Assembly (NCBI RefSeq): GCF_921293095.1
Contig: NC_060259.1
Coordinates: forward strand, 26,791,812-26,855,811
Origin: Ischnura elegans
Taxonomy: Eukaryota; Arthropoda; Insecta; Odonata; Coenagrionidae
Reading direction: 5' to 3'
Length of the DNA stretch: 64,000 nt
Part shown: positions 41,801 to 46,544 of the stretch, piece by piece
How the letters are laid out: each line of letters starts with the position of its first letter
Numbering within the stretch: position 1 is the stretch's first letter
Notes under the pieces: generated by a model
Databases searched by the model: none
What the model was told of the DNA's origin: nothing
The model's input: only the letters and a program-made list of their open reading frames with translations
Position numbers and translations under genes: made by a program

Positions 41801-43063
41801 ACTGCTTATATAAATATTCAATTTATCTCAATAAAAGAGACATAGAATGGCCCCACATTTTAATGGAAAACTTGTGGTTGCATTTGTAATACCCTAGGTT
41901 AGGCAAGAGCTAGCTAGCTAGCTCTACAGAGCAAAACTATACCTTCCTTGAAGAAATTTTGATTGGAGATGTTGTTCCGGAGAAGGGTGAGAAGAAGTAA
42001 TAGGCAATCTTCAACAACGACTCCTCCATCGGCATAACCTTCCTCGTTTATTACATCAAAAATTCTATCAAAGGCATTCTCGAATGCCACAATTTTTTGA
42101 ATGTTCGCATTACCTTTGGCAAGCTTGATGAGGAGCAATAGGGCCTGCAAAAACAGACGAGTGTAAGATTTTGTCGCAAGAATAATTCAAGCAGGTCAAA
42201 TAAAATAAAAACTAACATCATTACGTATAACTTCTCGGTTATCTTCCAAGAGATCCATTAACTTCGAAACCCCCATCGGACTTACAAGAACTATCTCTTG
42301 AATTTCTTTGGGCCTAAATAAAAGTGAATGCATTAATTTCGACCATAACACAAATATAATTAACAAACACAGGTATCATTAAAAACAGTCTTACTTGTTC
42401 GCTAACATCGATGTAAATAATTTCACCGCAGGCCACCTAACGTTGAATTCGTACTCTTCCATTAGCCCAAGAATGAGGCCAACATTTTCGGGTTGCTTAA
42501 TAAATATTTCTGTGAACTGCTCCCCAACAGATTCACGTCTTGCTGGATCATCGGAATCGCCGTCTTAAACAGTTACAATGAACTGATTATGGCAAACGTA
42601 CAAGAGAAATAAAAGATTCTAAACATTGAACGCATTTATCAGGACGAAGGAAACGTTCACCTTGATCTTCCGTAGCGTTATCATCCATTACATTGCACAG
42701 ACTGCCCAGGGCATAGGATACTATTTCATTGTCTCTCCTATCATTCTCGAGAACTTGCCGCAGAACGTGCATACCATGAGCACCCACATAAACCCTGTAC
42801 TTTTTGGAGAGAGCTCTAATAGCTCTACATGCATCTCGCCTGTCCTCTAATAACGTGGAATGTTGAACACGGGCAATTAGTGTTTCCACCTAGATCAAAA
42901 CAAAGGCATATGTCAACGTAAACATGATAGAATTAATTACTGAATACGAGGAAATCAGGAGAAAAACATTAAAATATAAACAAACAGTCTCAGCTCCAGT
43001 GTTCTGACTGTCTTGCGGCTGTGACCCAAGCACGGATTTCAATCCGCTTTTGAAATACTCCAT
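8741..43063 (-). CDS. USO1: General vesicular transport factor p115 (USO1), 15 exons, 3' end missing
   Basis: p115 tethers COPI and COPII vesicles at the ER-Golgi interface and acts with Rab1, GM130/giantin and SNAREs; it works as a cytosolic or peripheral Golgi homodimer. I joined 15 exons by hand: each has AG before it and GT after it (exon 1 starts at the ATG), and every junction keeps frame, giving 804 codons. Residues 1-630 match the armadillo-type head almost throughout, with family blocks such as QFTEIFIKQPENV, NQNFFKEGSYI, VNQDYF, APSNPPRPA and AGQLLCGGLF. Residues about 640-740 are charged and heptad-like, the start of the coiled coil. Family members are usually about 850-960 residues, so the distal coiled coil and acidic tail are missing; exon 15 ends in a donor. 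The start is the first ATG of a family-typical N-terminus (MEYFKSGLKSVLG). No TATA box is evident upstream. Introns 7 and 11 are swollen by transposons. Identity is very secure for exons 1-13, a little less so for exons 14-15, whose sequence is less conserved. Confidence 0.95.
8949..9188 (-). CDS. USO1: p115 exon 14 (residues 690-769)
   Basis: Continues the coiled coil (ASLEEMKASIQQLKDQNLLL), then a non-coil segment with GLGLGGIGRFMKN and LYLPPPENIPGEEPEDYR, and a second helix-like run (AISELARKVYRIEKSVQT). I do not recognise the middle part from other p115 proteins. It may be lineage-specific, but it is fully open, in phase, and between good splice sites (TATAG before, GTGAGT after). Confidence 0.85.
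9383..9564 (-). CDS. USO1: p115 exon 13 (residues 629-689, coiled-coil start)
   Basis: Begins GVIIKSITAKP, which follows the head in the family, then a linker and a charged heptad-like stretch (LASRLHQKEETIKDLMNEIK, ending ELEAQK). Ends AAG|GTATGT in phase 0. Confidence 0.9.
9886..10245. repeat. Imperfect inverted repeat in p115 intron 12
   Basis: Sequence around ATACCCTTTTTCTGA and TAGCCAATC at 9886-9960 recurs inverted near 10160-10240 (TGATTGGCTAG, GGAAAAAGGGTAT). The middle is unrecognised. Probably an old MITE. Confidence 0.4.
10867..11047 (-). CDS. USO1: p115 exon 12 (residues 569-629)
   Basis: Encodes ENLRQLIMKRIGLEIFLDKL, then GEVSRHELYSKAA and LLLDHEFCRLFKALEG, matching the end of the globular head (L.QLI.KRIG, HELYS, DHEF..L.K.LEG). 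Ends GAAG|GTAAGA in phase 1. Confidence 0.95.
11390..11543. mobile_element. 154-bp TA-flanked MITE
   Basis: Ends are inverted (CCATATATGTCTGAATATAG on the left; complement CCGTATTTCTCCGATTATAG on the right), each next to a block of Cs or Gs, with TA on both sides (11388-11389, 11544-11545). Small non-autonomous Tc1/mariner-type element in intron 11. Confidence 0.65.
11800..13173 (-). mobile_element. Non-LTR retrotransposon, 3' part with RNase H domain
   Basis: A 346-codon open frame (13040-12000), extendable upstream by frame to about 13170 (ERNGFLFSLERTKCIHFS), encodes the end of a reverse transcriptase and a full RNase H domain: VYSDSSKGNSACSCAAL (first Asp), AQFYAMKTALEAL (Glu), FVICTDSLSSLQSI (second Asp), FLWVPGHEGIAGNE (C-terminal motif). 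After a break at about 12000 it continues with VGHCPLTHSYLF and PPQCDDCRCPLSIRHILIDC, the terminal Cys/His segment seen in RNase H-bearing I/R1/jockey-type LINEs. It is 5' truncated. The upstream part lies beyond 15775, separated by an inserted DNA transposon. The long open frame suggests it is younger than most remnants here. Confidence 0.85.
13174..15775 (+). mobile_element. IS630-Tc1/mariner-type DNA transposon
   Basis: The TIRs are TAGAGCGTTCCACATTTAGT on the left and its complement on the right, about 30 bp, with TA duplications at 13172-13173 and 15776-15777. The element sits inside the minus-strand LINE; removing it with one TA makes the LINE frame continuous. It encodes one decayed transposase on the plus strand. 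Confidence 0.85.
14344..15301 (+). pseudogene. IS630-Tc1 transposase, decayed
   Basis: From ATG 14344: a charged N-terminus, a helix-turn-helix segment (LSISEACRETSKATGCSEST, then VYRVKKE), then in shifted frames a second DNA-binding part (TTLYRFILDIDFVYERRGKR) and the DDE domain: YRREHRTSVFTGESWINV, GRFAIIHAGTENGFIKGALH, ERWFEHSLLANLPEGSIIVV and DNASYYSRKLE. Three frame shifts (near 14590, 14810 and 15000) break it. The first catalytic Asp of the usual Y.DETW motif is Gly (codon 14887-14889); the second (VVDNASYYS) is kept. It is inactive. Confidence 0.8.
15776..15990 (-). mobile_element. Upstream piece of the LINE split by the IS630-Tc1 element
   Basis: On the minus strand this continues the retrotransposon of 11800-13173. 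A frame near 15925-15780 reads GKPFGIVLGQIV, plausible for the degenerate reverse transcriptase region before the YVDD-type motif, but with stops. The upstream limit is unclear. Confidence 0.45.
16420..16492 (+). promoter_or_regulatory. tRNA-like pol III A/B boxes in left arm
   Basis: A-box TGGCCGAGTGG at 16427-16437 and B-box GGTTCGAGACT at 16470-16480, 43 bp apart start to start. A CAC/GTG anticodon-like stem lies between them and a T-arm can pair around TTCGAGA. The flanking seven bases cannot form an acceptor stem, so it is not a functional tRNA. Confidence 0.6.
16659..17960 (+). pseudogene. DDE transposase (pogo-like signature) of the long-TIR element
   Basis: Segments in order: 16659-16913 (LWCWLRSEGNSFPKQNILNI, then KLDKLEMIDRWVYDHFVEPR), which begins inside the left arm; 16930-17350 with VINTDQTGCPYRG (first Asp, 17142-17144) and SAGKLLPKVFIVL; 17354-17728 with LIDLWG (second Asp, 17467-17469), then after a one-base shift GGQKNSAIYDELFIDEEGEP and CTSVSQPCDVYFYRKVKQFI (third Asp, 17588-17590); and a C-terminal Cys-bearing part near 17790-17930 (EDIKKHNGECSGSSFIERAW). 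Q-P-x-D at the third acid is pogo-like. Multiple frameshifts and stops make it inactive, although all three acids remain in one frame or another. Confidence 0.7.
19211..19283 (-). promoter_or_regulatory. tRNA-like pol III A/B boxes in right arm
   Basis: Mirror copy of 16420-16492 in the opposite arm, pointing inward to the element. Both boxes are unchanged. Confidence 0.6.
20091..20201 (-). CDS. USO1: p115 exon 11 (residues 532-568)
   Basis: Thirty-seven codons: AGSSEHDENEELILGACAFL, then LGICIHFNDNSVENYNQ, matching the family's LLLGI.I.FNDNS segment. It is followed by the 9-kb intron 11 full of transposons. Confidence 0.95.
20519..20641 (-). CDS. USO1: p115 exon 10 (residues 491-531)
   Basis: Forty-one codons: GNKLQTKFGLLMLLSTWLSH, then CPAAVKQFLSIPSSIPYLTSQ, matching the GLLMLL.TWL..CP.AV..FL segment of the family. 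Both boundaries are phase 0. Confidence 0.96.
20799..20998. mobile_element. 200-bp palindromic MITE with TTAA duplications
   Basis: The element folds on itself almost end to end: ACGAAGATTCTCGTCATTTA and CAACAATTTTAAAGCGTA recur inverted around a small loop near 20905. It is flanked by TTAA (20795-20798, 20999-21002), the duplication made by piggyBac-type transposases. No coding capacity. Confidence 0.8.
21050..21660 (+). mobile_element. LINE 3' fragment (copy 1)
   Basis: Broken frames read as the end of a reverse transcriptase polyprotein: LLYVSEDWTITEAEKPRLEA, EVWCYGRMKKIWKNG, LIGHFTRQNGLMKNIIEGQ and LADRRMSGE. The same family occurs at 23490-23723 and 49015-49550. 5' truncated, as usual for LINE copies. 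Confidence 0.7.
22147..22352 (-). CDS. USO1: p115 exon 9 (residues 422-490)
   Basis: Encodes VGSLTAGQLLCGGLFNGDPL, then SNWFSAVALSHAL..NPAMKEQLLRVLLATNVGSPPVSLLQQ. The AGQLLCGGLF and KEQLLRV..A...G.PPVSLLQQC blocks are diagnostic. Ends CAG|GTATGC in phase 0. Confidence 0.97.
22810..23080 (-). repeat. Copy of a repeat shared with 26610-26900 and 39345-39440
   Basis: Its complement shares AGTGGTTTTGAAGCATTCGT-like sequence, the GGCATGGTGCCTAACA block and GTGATCACAGATCCAC with the plus-strand copies. Unclassified repeat rich in TGATCAC palindromes. Confidence 0.6.
23133..23245. repeat. Hairpin with TTTCTCCAGCCAT / ATGGCTGGAGAAA arms
   Basis: Inverted arms of about 35 bp (TTTCTCCAGCCATCCTGCTG; complement on the right as CTAACAGTATGGCTGGAGAA). 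Each arm holds a TTTCAGGT or TCTGAAGATG word. Hairpins of this form sit at ends of some arthropod retroelements; the source is not identified. Confidence 0.5.
23490..23723 (+). mobile_element. LINE 3' fragment (copy 2)
   Basis: Short 3' end of the family at 21050-21660: frames read IRNDGLVKTIVEGQVEGK, MKRLADSRE and ELHQTNL. It ends in a TGATGATGATG tail, a microsatellite-like 3' end. Confidence 0.7.
24000..25050. other. Intron 8 sequence without features
   Basis: AT-rich, no frames of interest and no repeats that I can delimit. Confidence 0.4.
25055..26700 (+). repeat. Tigger-end-like repeat interrupted by a 1.3-kb element
   Basis: CCCGATTATCCGGGCTAATG at about 25058 and its continuation after 26410 match 39103-39440 almost base for base. 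The interruption is the TA-flanked element at 25098-26408. The 3' half (GGCCTGGTTTCAAAAACCAC, GTGGCTGTGTGATCA) joins the repeat at 26610-26900. Confidence 0.8.
25098..26408. mobile_element. 1.3-kb pogo/Tigger-type non-autonomous element
   Basis: The ends are CAGTGGAACTTGGTTAGTAC and its complement, with further internal copies of the subterminal word CGTACTAA (25142, 25161, 26262, 26293, 26353, 26374 and others), likely transposase-binding repeats. TA duplications are at 25096-25097 and 26409-26410. The uninterrupted site survives at about 39146 (CACGAATAATCGG). No open frame of note. Confidence 0.85.
26610..26900 (+). repeat. Unclassified TGATCAC-rich repeat copy
   Basis: Contains CATCCGTGGCTGTGTGATCA at the left and GTATCCGTGATCACGGAGTG at about 26786, forming partial hairpins. 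Matches the inverted copy at 22810-23080 and the truncated copy at 39345-39440. Confidence 0.6.
27323..27477 (-). CDS. USO1: p115 exon 8 (residues 370-422)
   Basis: Encodes RPAVVVLLMSMVNEKQPFFL, then RCAVLYCFQCYLYKNEAGQA and QIVQTLLPSSTE. It lies 12 kb from exon 7, but phase and protein continuity (SNPPRPA) are exact. Donor GAAG|GTGAGT. Confidence 0.97.
27500..29440. other. Intron 7, unclassified part
   Basis: No coding content. A stretch beginning near 28420 (GGTCATTACACACAGACC) resembles a MITE end, but I found no partner. Confidence 0.4.
29687..30318 (-). mobile_element. AT-flanked 0.65-kb MITE, copy A
   Basis: Ends AGGGTGGTTTCC and complement of AGGGCAGTTTCC, with AT on each side. Full-length and inverted relative to copies at 31550-39020 and 59614-60265. 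It lies inside the hAT-like element. Confidence 0.8.
30560..31160. repeat. Two direct repeats of about 240 bp
   Basis: About 30575-30800 and about 30935-31135 share GGTCAGTGGG, TAACTTGATATTTTT, AGAGGAAATCGTC and GATCGTGGGAAATGCGCCAA in the same order. A third, inverted relative lies at about 33890-34010 in another element. Confidence 0.65.
32228..32811. mobile_element. 0.58-kb Tigger-type MITE
   Basis: Ends CAGTGGAACCTCGTTAAAGC and complement of CAGTGCAACCTCGATATAAC, TA on each side. Subterminal TATAGCGA/TCGCTATA words recur. Non-coding. Confidence 0.8.
33134..34952. mobile_element. 1.8-kb TA-flanked TIR element (CCGTATAAGC ends)
   Basis: Ends CCGTATAAGCTTGTGTAAGA and complement of CCGTATAAGCGCGTGTAAGA, about 35 bp, continuing as GGCGCACCCC; TA duplications at 33132-33133 and 34953-34954. 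It carries the MITE at 33560-33858 and a 357-bp open frame at 34374-34730 of unknown nature. Confidence 0.8.
33560..33858. mobile_element. 0.3-kb GC-rich MITE with TAA duplications
   Basis: Ends GGCCCCTTGCACACGCACC and complement of GGCCCCTTGCACAGACACACC, with TAA flanks (33557-33559, 33859-33861). The interior repeats CGGTAAAATATCGGCCG-type palindromes. PIF/Harbinger-like by duplication length. Confidence 0.8.
35940..37489 (+). pseudogene. Unassigned coding remnants of the 3-kb long-TIR element
   Basis: Three plus-strand open pieces lie between the arms. 35940-36122 begins MDLAVQQEVLKLTENANKPQ and has a Cys-rich end (CDIFACKCKKEHNV). 36682-36864 contains VPTFGFASPVGGLAKVIKSA and NKKDLNAMVNAAQKGGIIPM. 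37103-37489 (128 codons) contains FKVMDFNINFKDYSLMTYWR, DFQKSIDELSNLKLNISLYY and RYGREIGEEIHQNF. Stops and frame changes between them suggest one or more decayed genes. I cannot name the family, and no DDE motif is evident. A 120-bp hairpin interrupts at about 36893-37010. Confidence 0.45.
36887..37012. repeat. Hairpin with a hammerhead-like core
   Basis: Arms GTAAACTCTTCTCGGGATTC and GAATTCCGAGAAGAGTTTAC enclose, on the minus strand, CTGATGA, a stable stem-loop (AGCCCCGAGTCGGAGCT) and GAAAC, the arrangement of hammerhead ribozyme core elements. The cleavage-site strand is not convincing. Confidence 0.4.
39103..39440 (+). repeat. Intact-site copy of the Tigger-end-like repeat
   Basis: Matches 25058-25097 joined to 26411-26700 without the 1.3-kb insert. 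It runs CCCGATTATCCGGGCTAATG to AATGCTTCAAAACCACTGC. Confidence 0.8.
39502..39731 (-). CDS. USO1: p115 exon 7 (residues 294-370)
   Basis: Encodes VVRTLVNPANPAQAISSCQR, then MQACGLLGHLCMILMAGG, NTVAEVIRG and VNQDYFCAVTAPSNPP. The last codon is split (AG|G) across the 12-kb intron 7 and resumes exactly in exon 8. Confidence 0.97.
40335..40438 (-). CDS. USO1: p115 exon 6 (residues 259-293)
   Basis: Encodes SYIIRLVRMFDVSPDSPESG and WSSEKVRIIHLLLQ. It follows a 1.5-kb intron with a T-rich acceptor tract and ends CAG|GTAACA in phase 0. Confidence 0.95.
40439..41942. other. p115 intron 5
   Basis: AT-rich intron with a more GC-rich patch at about 41050-41250 and a perfect 20-bp palindrome of AGCT units at 41906-41925, 17 bp past the exon 5 donor. 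No gene seen. Confidence 0.5.
41943..42144 (-). CDS. USO1: p115 exon 5 (residues 192-259)
   Basis: Follows a TTTTTGCAG acceptor and encodes ALLLLIKLAKGNANIQKIVA, then FENAFDRIFDVINEEG..DGGVVVEDCLLLL and NNISNQNFFKEG, all hallmark p115 head segments. The donor is GAAG|GTATAG. Confidence 0.97.
42217..42313 (-). CDS. USO1: p115 exon 4 (residues 159-191)
   Basis: Encodes PKEIQEIVLVSPMGVSKLMD and DLLEDNREVIRND, matching the VSPMGV..LMDLL..REVIRND block of the family. Phase 0 at its end (GAT|GTTAGT). Confidence 0.96.
42395..42563 (-). CDS. USO1: p115 exon 3 (residues 103-159)
   Basis: Encodes a short acidic linker (DGDSDDPARRE) followed by the conserved GEQFTEIFIKQPENVGLILG and VRWPAVKLFTSMLANK. 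It ends AACAA|GTAAGA (phase 2) after a 97-bp intron. Confidence 0.96.
42661..42889 (-). CDS. USO1: p115 exon 2 (residues 27-103)
   Basis: Starts after CTAG with GTG GAA ACA and encodes VETLIARVQHSTLLEDRRDA, then the conserved ALSKKYRVYVGAHGM block of the first armadillo repeats. It ends in phase 1 (CAAG|GTGAAC). The intron before it is only 96 bp. Confidence 0.96.
42986..43063 (-). CDS. USO1: p115 exon 1 (start codon, residues 1-26)
   Basis: The ATG is at 43063-43061 and the exon encodes MEYFKSGLKSVLGSQPQDSQ and six more residues. It ends in frame (phase 0) before a GT donor at 42985. The upstream bases 43064-43380 hold no other convincing start in this frame and probably include the 5' UTR and promoter, which I cannot delimit. 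Confidence 0.93.
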
Positions 43064-43880
43064 TTCAACGACAACATTCCTTTTAGGCTACGATAAGGTA
43101 CAAATTCACACGTCTTCGGCCCATCCAGACTGCGATTTCCACCAATTTCTACTGTCAATTCATCCAACGTCTATGACCATGGATAGTATAGAGTGGTAAT
43201 AACCACGTTGTTTCGCCAAATTCCCCTTGACGTCTACGTCGTCAAAAATCCAGACGCTAGATAGCGTTGCGTGAGGTTGACTAATTGCCGCTAAATTTGA
43301 ATACAGACAGTGGTTCCGTAATTTGTAACCCACTTTTAAATAGCTTGAGAAGGGCATTCAATAAACTTTTGGGTCAATAAAAGTTTCCATATTTTGCTGC
43401 ATTATACATGCATTCTAATTTCCGTAGGCGAATGGATATCTTGTCAACAGAGTAAAAATAAACAAAAGTGGTTTTCGCCAGCTATGCATGCGACCAAGAA
43501 ATACTTTCAATGCGGGCACGATTTTCATTAAAATCGTCAAATACGGCCTTTATAATAATATAGAAAAATAGAGGGAGGTTTCCGCGCCATAACTTCAGTT
43601 CAAATACTGTTATTCACAAAGGGTGCACATGGTTCGAAAGAGGGAAGCTTGCTGAAGGCGACACACACAACCGGAAGACTCAGAAGTGGCACCAGCTATT
43701 GAAATAAGTTTCTCTGAGTAGTTCGTTTATCAGTATGTCAACTGTAGTGAGCATTATTTGGATCCATGAAACCCCTTTCACAAATCAAGTGCTAGACCAC
43801 TAGAATAGGCTATTGTTGATATTGCAGAAAAAAGTTACTTCATCATAAAAATCGTCATTATCAAATAAATTATACATAAT
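43064..43880 (-). promoter_or_regulatory. USO1: Probable p115 5' UTR and promoter region
   Basis: Inferred only from its place directly upstream of the start codon. It has no clear TATA box, and I cannot place the transcription start. The ISL2EU-type element bounds it upstream. Confidence 0.4.
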
Positions 43881-44134
43881 AGGGAAATTGCATACTTTTT
43901 ATAAACAGTATGCTGATATACTACAGTAAACACTTAGTACCGCAATATACTTTTTTCCGCTTAAAATTCAGTTTTTACCCTAGAAAATGACTCCCAAAAG
44001 TCTCCCGAGTTTCGCGGGCTAAAAAATACCGCCCCCACTAATCTTTGGCCGTGACGTCATAGTTCAGTACGAGTCCAAGATCCAAGCCCAGTAACTGCAG
44101 GTTTGGAAGAGCCACGTTGCGTTTAAAGGAGAAC

Positions 44135-46160
44135 ATGGCTGAAATAAGGAAAAATTACAAGTGGTGCATTGTTCCTCTGTGCAATAACACCCCAGAAAAA
44201 AATTTCGTCTGCATTCCCACGGAGGAAATTAGAAGAAAAGCCTCGATGCATGCCGTCTGTCGGGATAAGCGTTACGGAAAAATAAGAGTATAATAATCGG
44301 AATGATAAACCCGTGCGCTATGTGAGCGAAGATAACTTTAATATAAATAATATTTCCATATTTCATTGACTGAATAACTTGAAACTGAGATTTTTCGATA
44401 ATTCGGCCGCCGTAGAATAAAAACTCAACTTCACAACAAAAATCGAGATAGGTGTTTCTCGATGGTTATGATGGACTCAAATTATTTATGGCACTTGTTC
44501 AATTTCAGTTACGGAAGGACATAGAAAATTCCATGATGTTTAAAATCAAGAGAGGAAATATGAAAATACAGAACAACGTTGATCCTCATGCATTCGAGTG
44601 CCAGCCAAGAAGACAGCGTTTTCTTCTACTGTCGGCGTCAAAATGATGTGCCGCAGTACTTTGCAAATTTATACCCTGGCTTCACTGCATGCTATAATAA
44701 TGAACTATATGTCATTTTAAAGGAAATTTTATCCTAAATTCTGATTTATTTTATTACAAAAAAATTGAAAAATGTATAGACACGGCCAGTGCAATATAAA
44801 TGACTCCGCGCACCGAAAAATTAGCCGTTTTGTCAACTTCATGAACTTTGCAACTCAACCTAAGGAAAACTACTACGTCTACAGCATTCATCTTCCACAT
44901 TAATTTACACTCGTCAGTGCGGATTAATAAAATGGCTTTTGGGTATTTTTAGAACTTGTATTTTGTTATAAATTAATGAAAATATTTAAACATCGTCTTG
45001 TCCCAAAGATAAAGGAAGTTGTAGATGGAAAAAGAATGGAATCCAGAGGTGGTCACAAAAAATGAATCGCAGCATTCTTTGATTTTATTCTACGCCGGCT
45101 TGCTTTTCAGAAAAAGTTGAGTCACAATGAGGAATGTTCCGCGGCCCTTGATTTGGAAACTGTGGAGATAGAGGAAGACGTGTGGATCAGCAATTTCCAT
45201 TTAGTTGGTTGTCAGGATAAACCAAGGATCCATTTAAAGGTTGTTAGGCTATCGTATAAAGATAGGACTGATGTGCACCACAGGGGAAATGGGATGTTCG
45301 AGGGAAAGTCAAACCCAAAGTTGTCCAAAGAATGTGCAGTTCTATGTTGCTCTTTCCCAGTTAAAACCAAATAGAAATTGGATTGGGATGATATTTTCAC
45401 CACGGGTTCCAGTGATAGTGAGAGTGCAGGTGATCATGCATGATCACCTGCACTCTCGACGATGACCATGGTCATCGTCGAAGGTCATCCCTCTAGGATT
45501 TCCGATACGGAATTTTTAAGTGACAACCGATCGCAATGACGATGAGCTCGCCTTTAGAGTAGGTTTCAGATATATCGTGAGAAAAGCTCCCAAAATGTAT
45601 TAAAGACTCTGTTTGGAAAATATTAAAATGTTAATGTTACTTTAGGAAGGCCTTCTAATTACAAAAGTAACTTATTAACACCTGAAGACGTTGTATTTAT
45701 TATATTATTCGAAATGCGATTGACCGATTCTTTCTGCAGAATAGGAAGTGGTTTCGGGGTTTTGAGTTACAAGATGGTAGATTGTGTTGGAAGTTCGTCC
45801 ATATTATCGCTACTAAATTGAAACATTAATAGTCTGGCTTCCTCAGAGCTTCCTGTCGCCCTCCAGGCAAGGTATTTTTAAGTTGAAAGTATCATCGACA
45901 GCTTCGAGGTGGAAATAAGTTCACCGCGTAAGACTCTCTACCGGACTGCCAAAAGAATACACATTTCACATGAGTATACGCTTTCGCCAATGTTATACGC
46001 AAGTCTCACTTTGTTATGAACTATAAAACATTTCAGATGCACATCGGTTGGATCCTTTAATTGCGACGATGTTGCCCGGGCGACCACCATATCGAATTCC
46101 CATCGTAAAAAATGCCCCAGATATGATACGCTAAATTTTTTTCGCGTATAGAAGCCGATA
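44135..46160 (+). pseudogene. THAP-domain transposase remnant of the ISL2EU element
   Basis: 44135-44293 encodes MAEIRKNYKWCIVPLCNNTP, then CIPTEEIRRKASMHAVCRDK, the first half of a THAP zinc finger (C-x4-C present). The second half follows in other frames: RYVSEDNFNI at about 44320-44345 and LRKDIENSMMFKIKRGNMKI, VDPHAFECQPRR to 44618. The third ligand Cys and the His of the usual CEDHF motif are Ser and Asn. Later pieces: 45117-45374 (unassigned acidic region), LLTPEDVVFIILFEMRLTDS plus GSGFGVL at about 45664-45760 (helix-turn-helix before the DDE_4 domain), and traces to about 46160. Frames are broken throughout. Confidence 0.7.
45420..45481. repeat. Two abutting perfect palindromes (38 bp and 26 bp)
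   Basis: 45420-45457 is a perfect 38-bp palindrome centred on ATCATG|CATGAT. 45456-45481 is a perfect 26-bp palindrome centred on GACCA|TGGTC, overlapping it by two bases. Neither has a spacer. Confidence 0.9.
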
Positions 46161-46199
46161 TTCACTTTTAACATTGTTTCTTATGGGATATATGTTTCG

Positions 46200-46259
46200 A
46201 TTAACGTCATTTCGTTTATCGTCACATTTTTCAGGAACGTTAAACGAGGACTCACTGTA
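46200..46259. repeat. Solo Tigger-type end
   Basis: The complement starts CAGTGAGTCCTCGTTTAACG next to TA, then GACGATAAACGAAATGACG-like sequence. No partner end was found nearby. It lies inside the ISL2EU element. Confidence 0.55.
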
Positions 46260-46544
46260 CTGGAACTAAGAAATGCCTCACAACCAAGCCGTCGCTTGTG
46301 TCCAAATGCCTATGCTGCTTCCTTCGCTTCCTCGTACTGAACTATGACGTCAATTTGCCGCTAGCCAATCATCGGGCGTTTTCGAGTCCCACTCGTATTT
46401 GAAAATTCTCTTGAACTTTAATGAATAAAATATCGCTAACGACATCAAAAAGTAATTAAACCTTTTTACTGTGAAACGCAAACATGTATTTCTACATGAT
46501 TTTGGAGCTCACAACTGTTTCTGAAATGTATGCAAGTTCCCTAT

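Larger units (their letters stand above)
43881..46542 (+). mobile_element. ISL2EU-type DNA transposon, decayed
   Basis: Ends AGGGAAATTGCATACTTT and complement of AGGGAACTTGCATACATTT, AT on both sides (43879-43880, 46543-46544). Inner inverted words TGACGTCATAGTTCAGTACG at about 44053 and 46335 extend the symmetry. AT duplications plus a THAP-bearing DDE protein are ISL2EU (IS4EU) traits. Confidence 0.8.

Noticed and set aside
41906..41925. Perfect 20-bp AGCT palindrome near the exon 5 donor
   Set aside because: A simple AGCT run; short enough to be chance, no supporting context.
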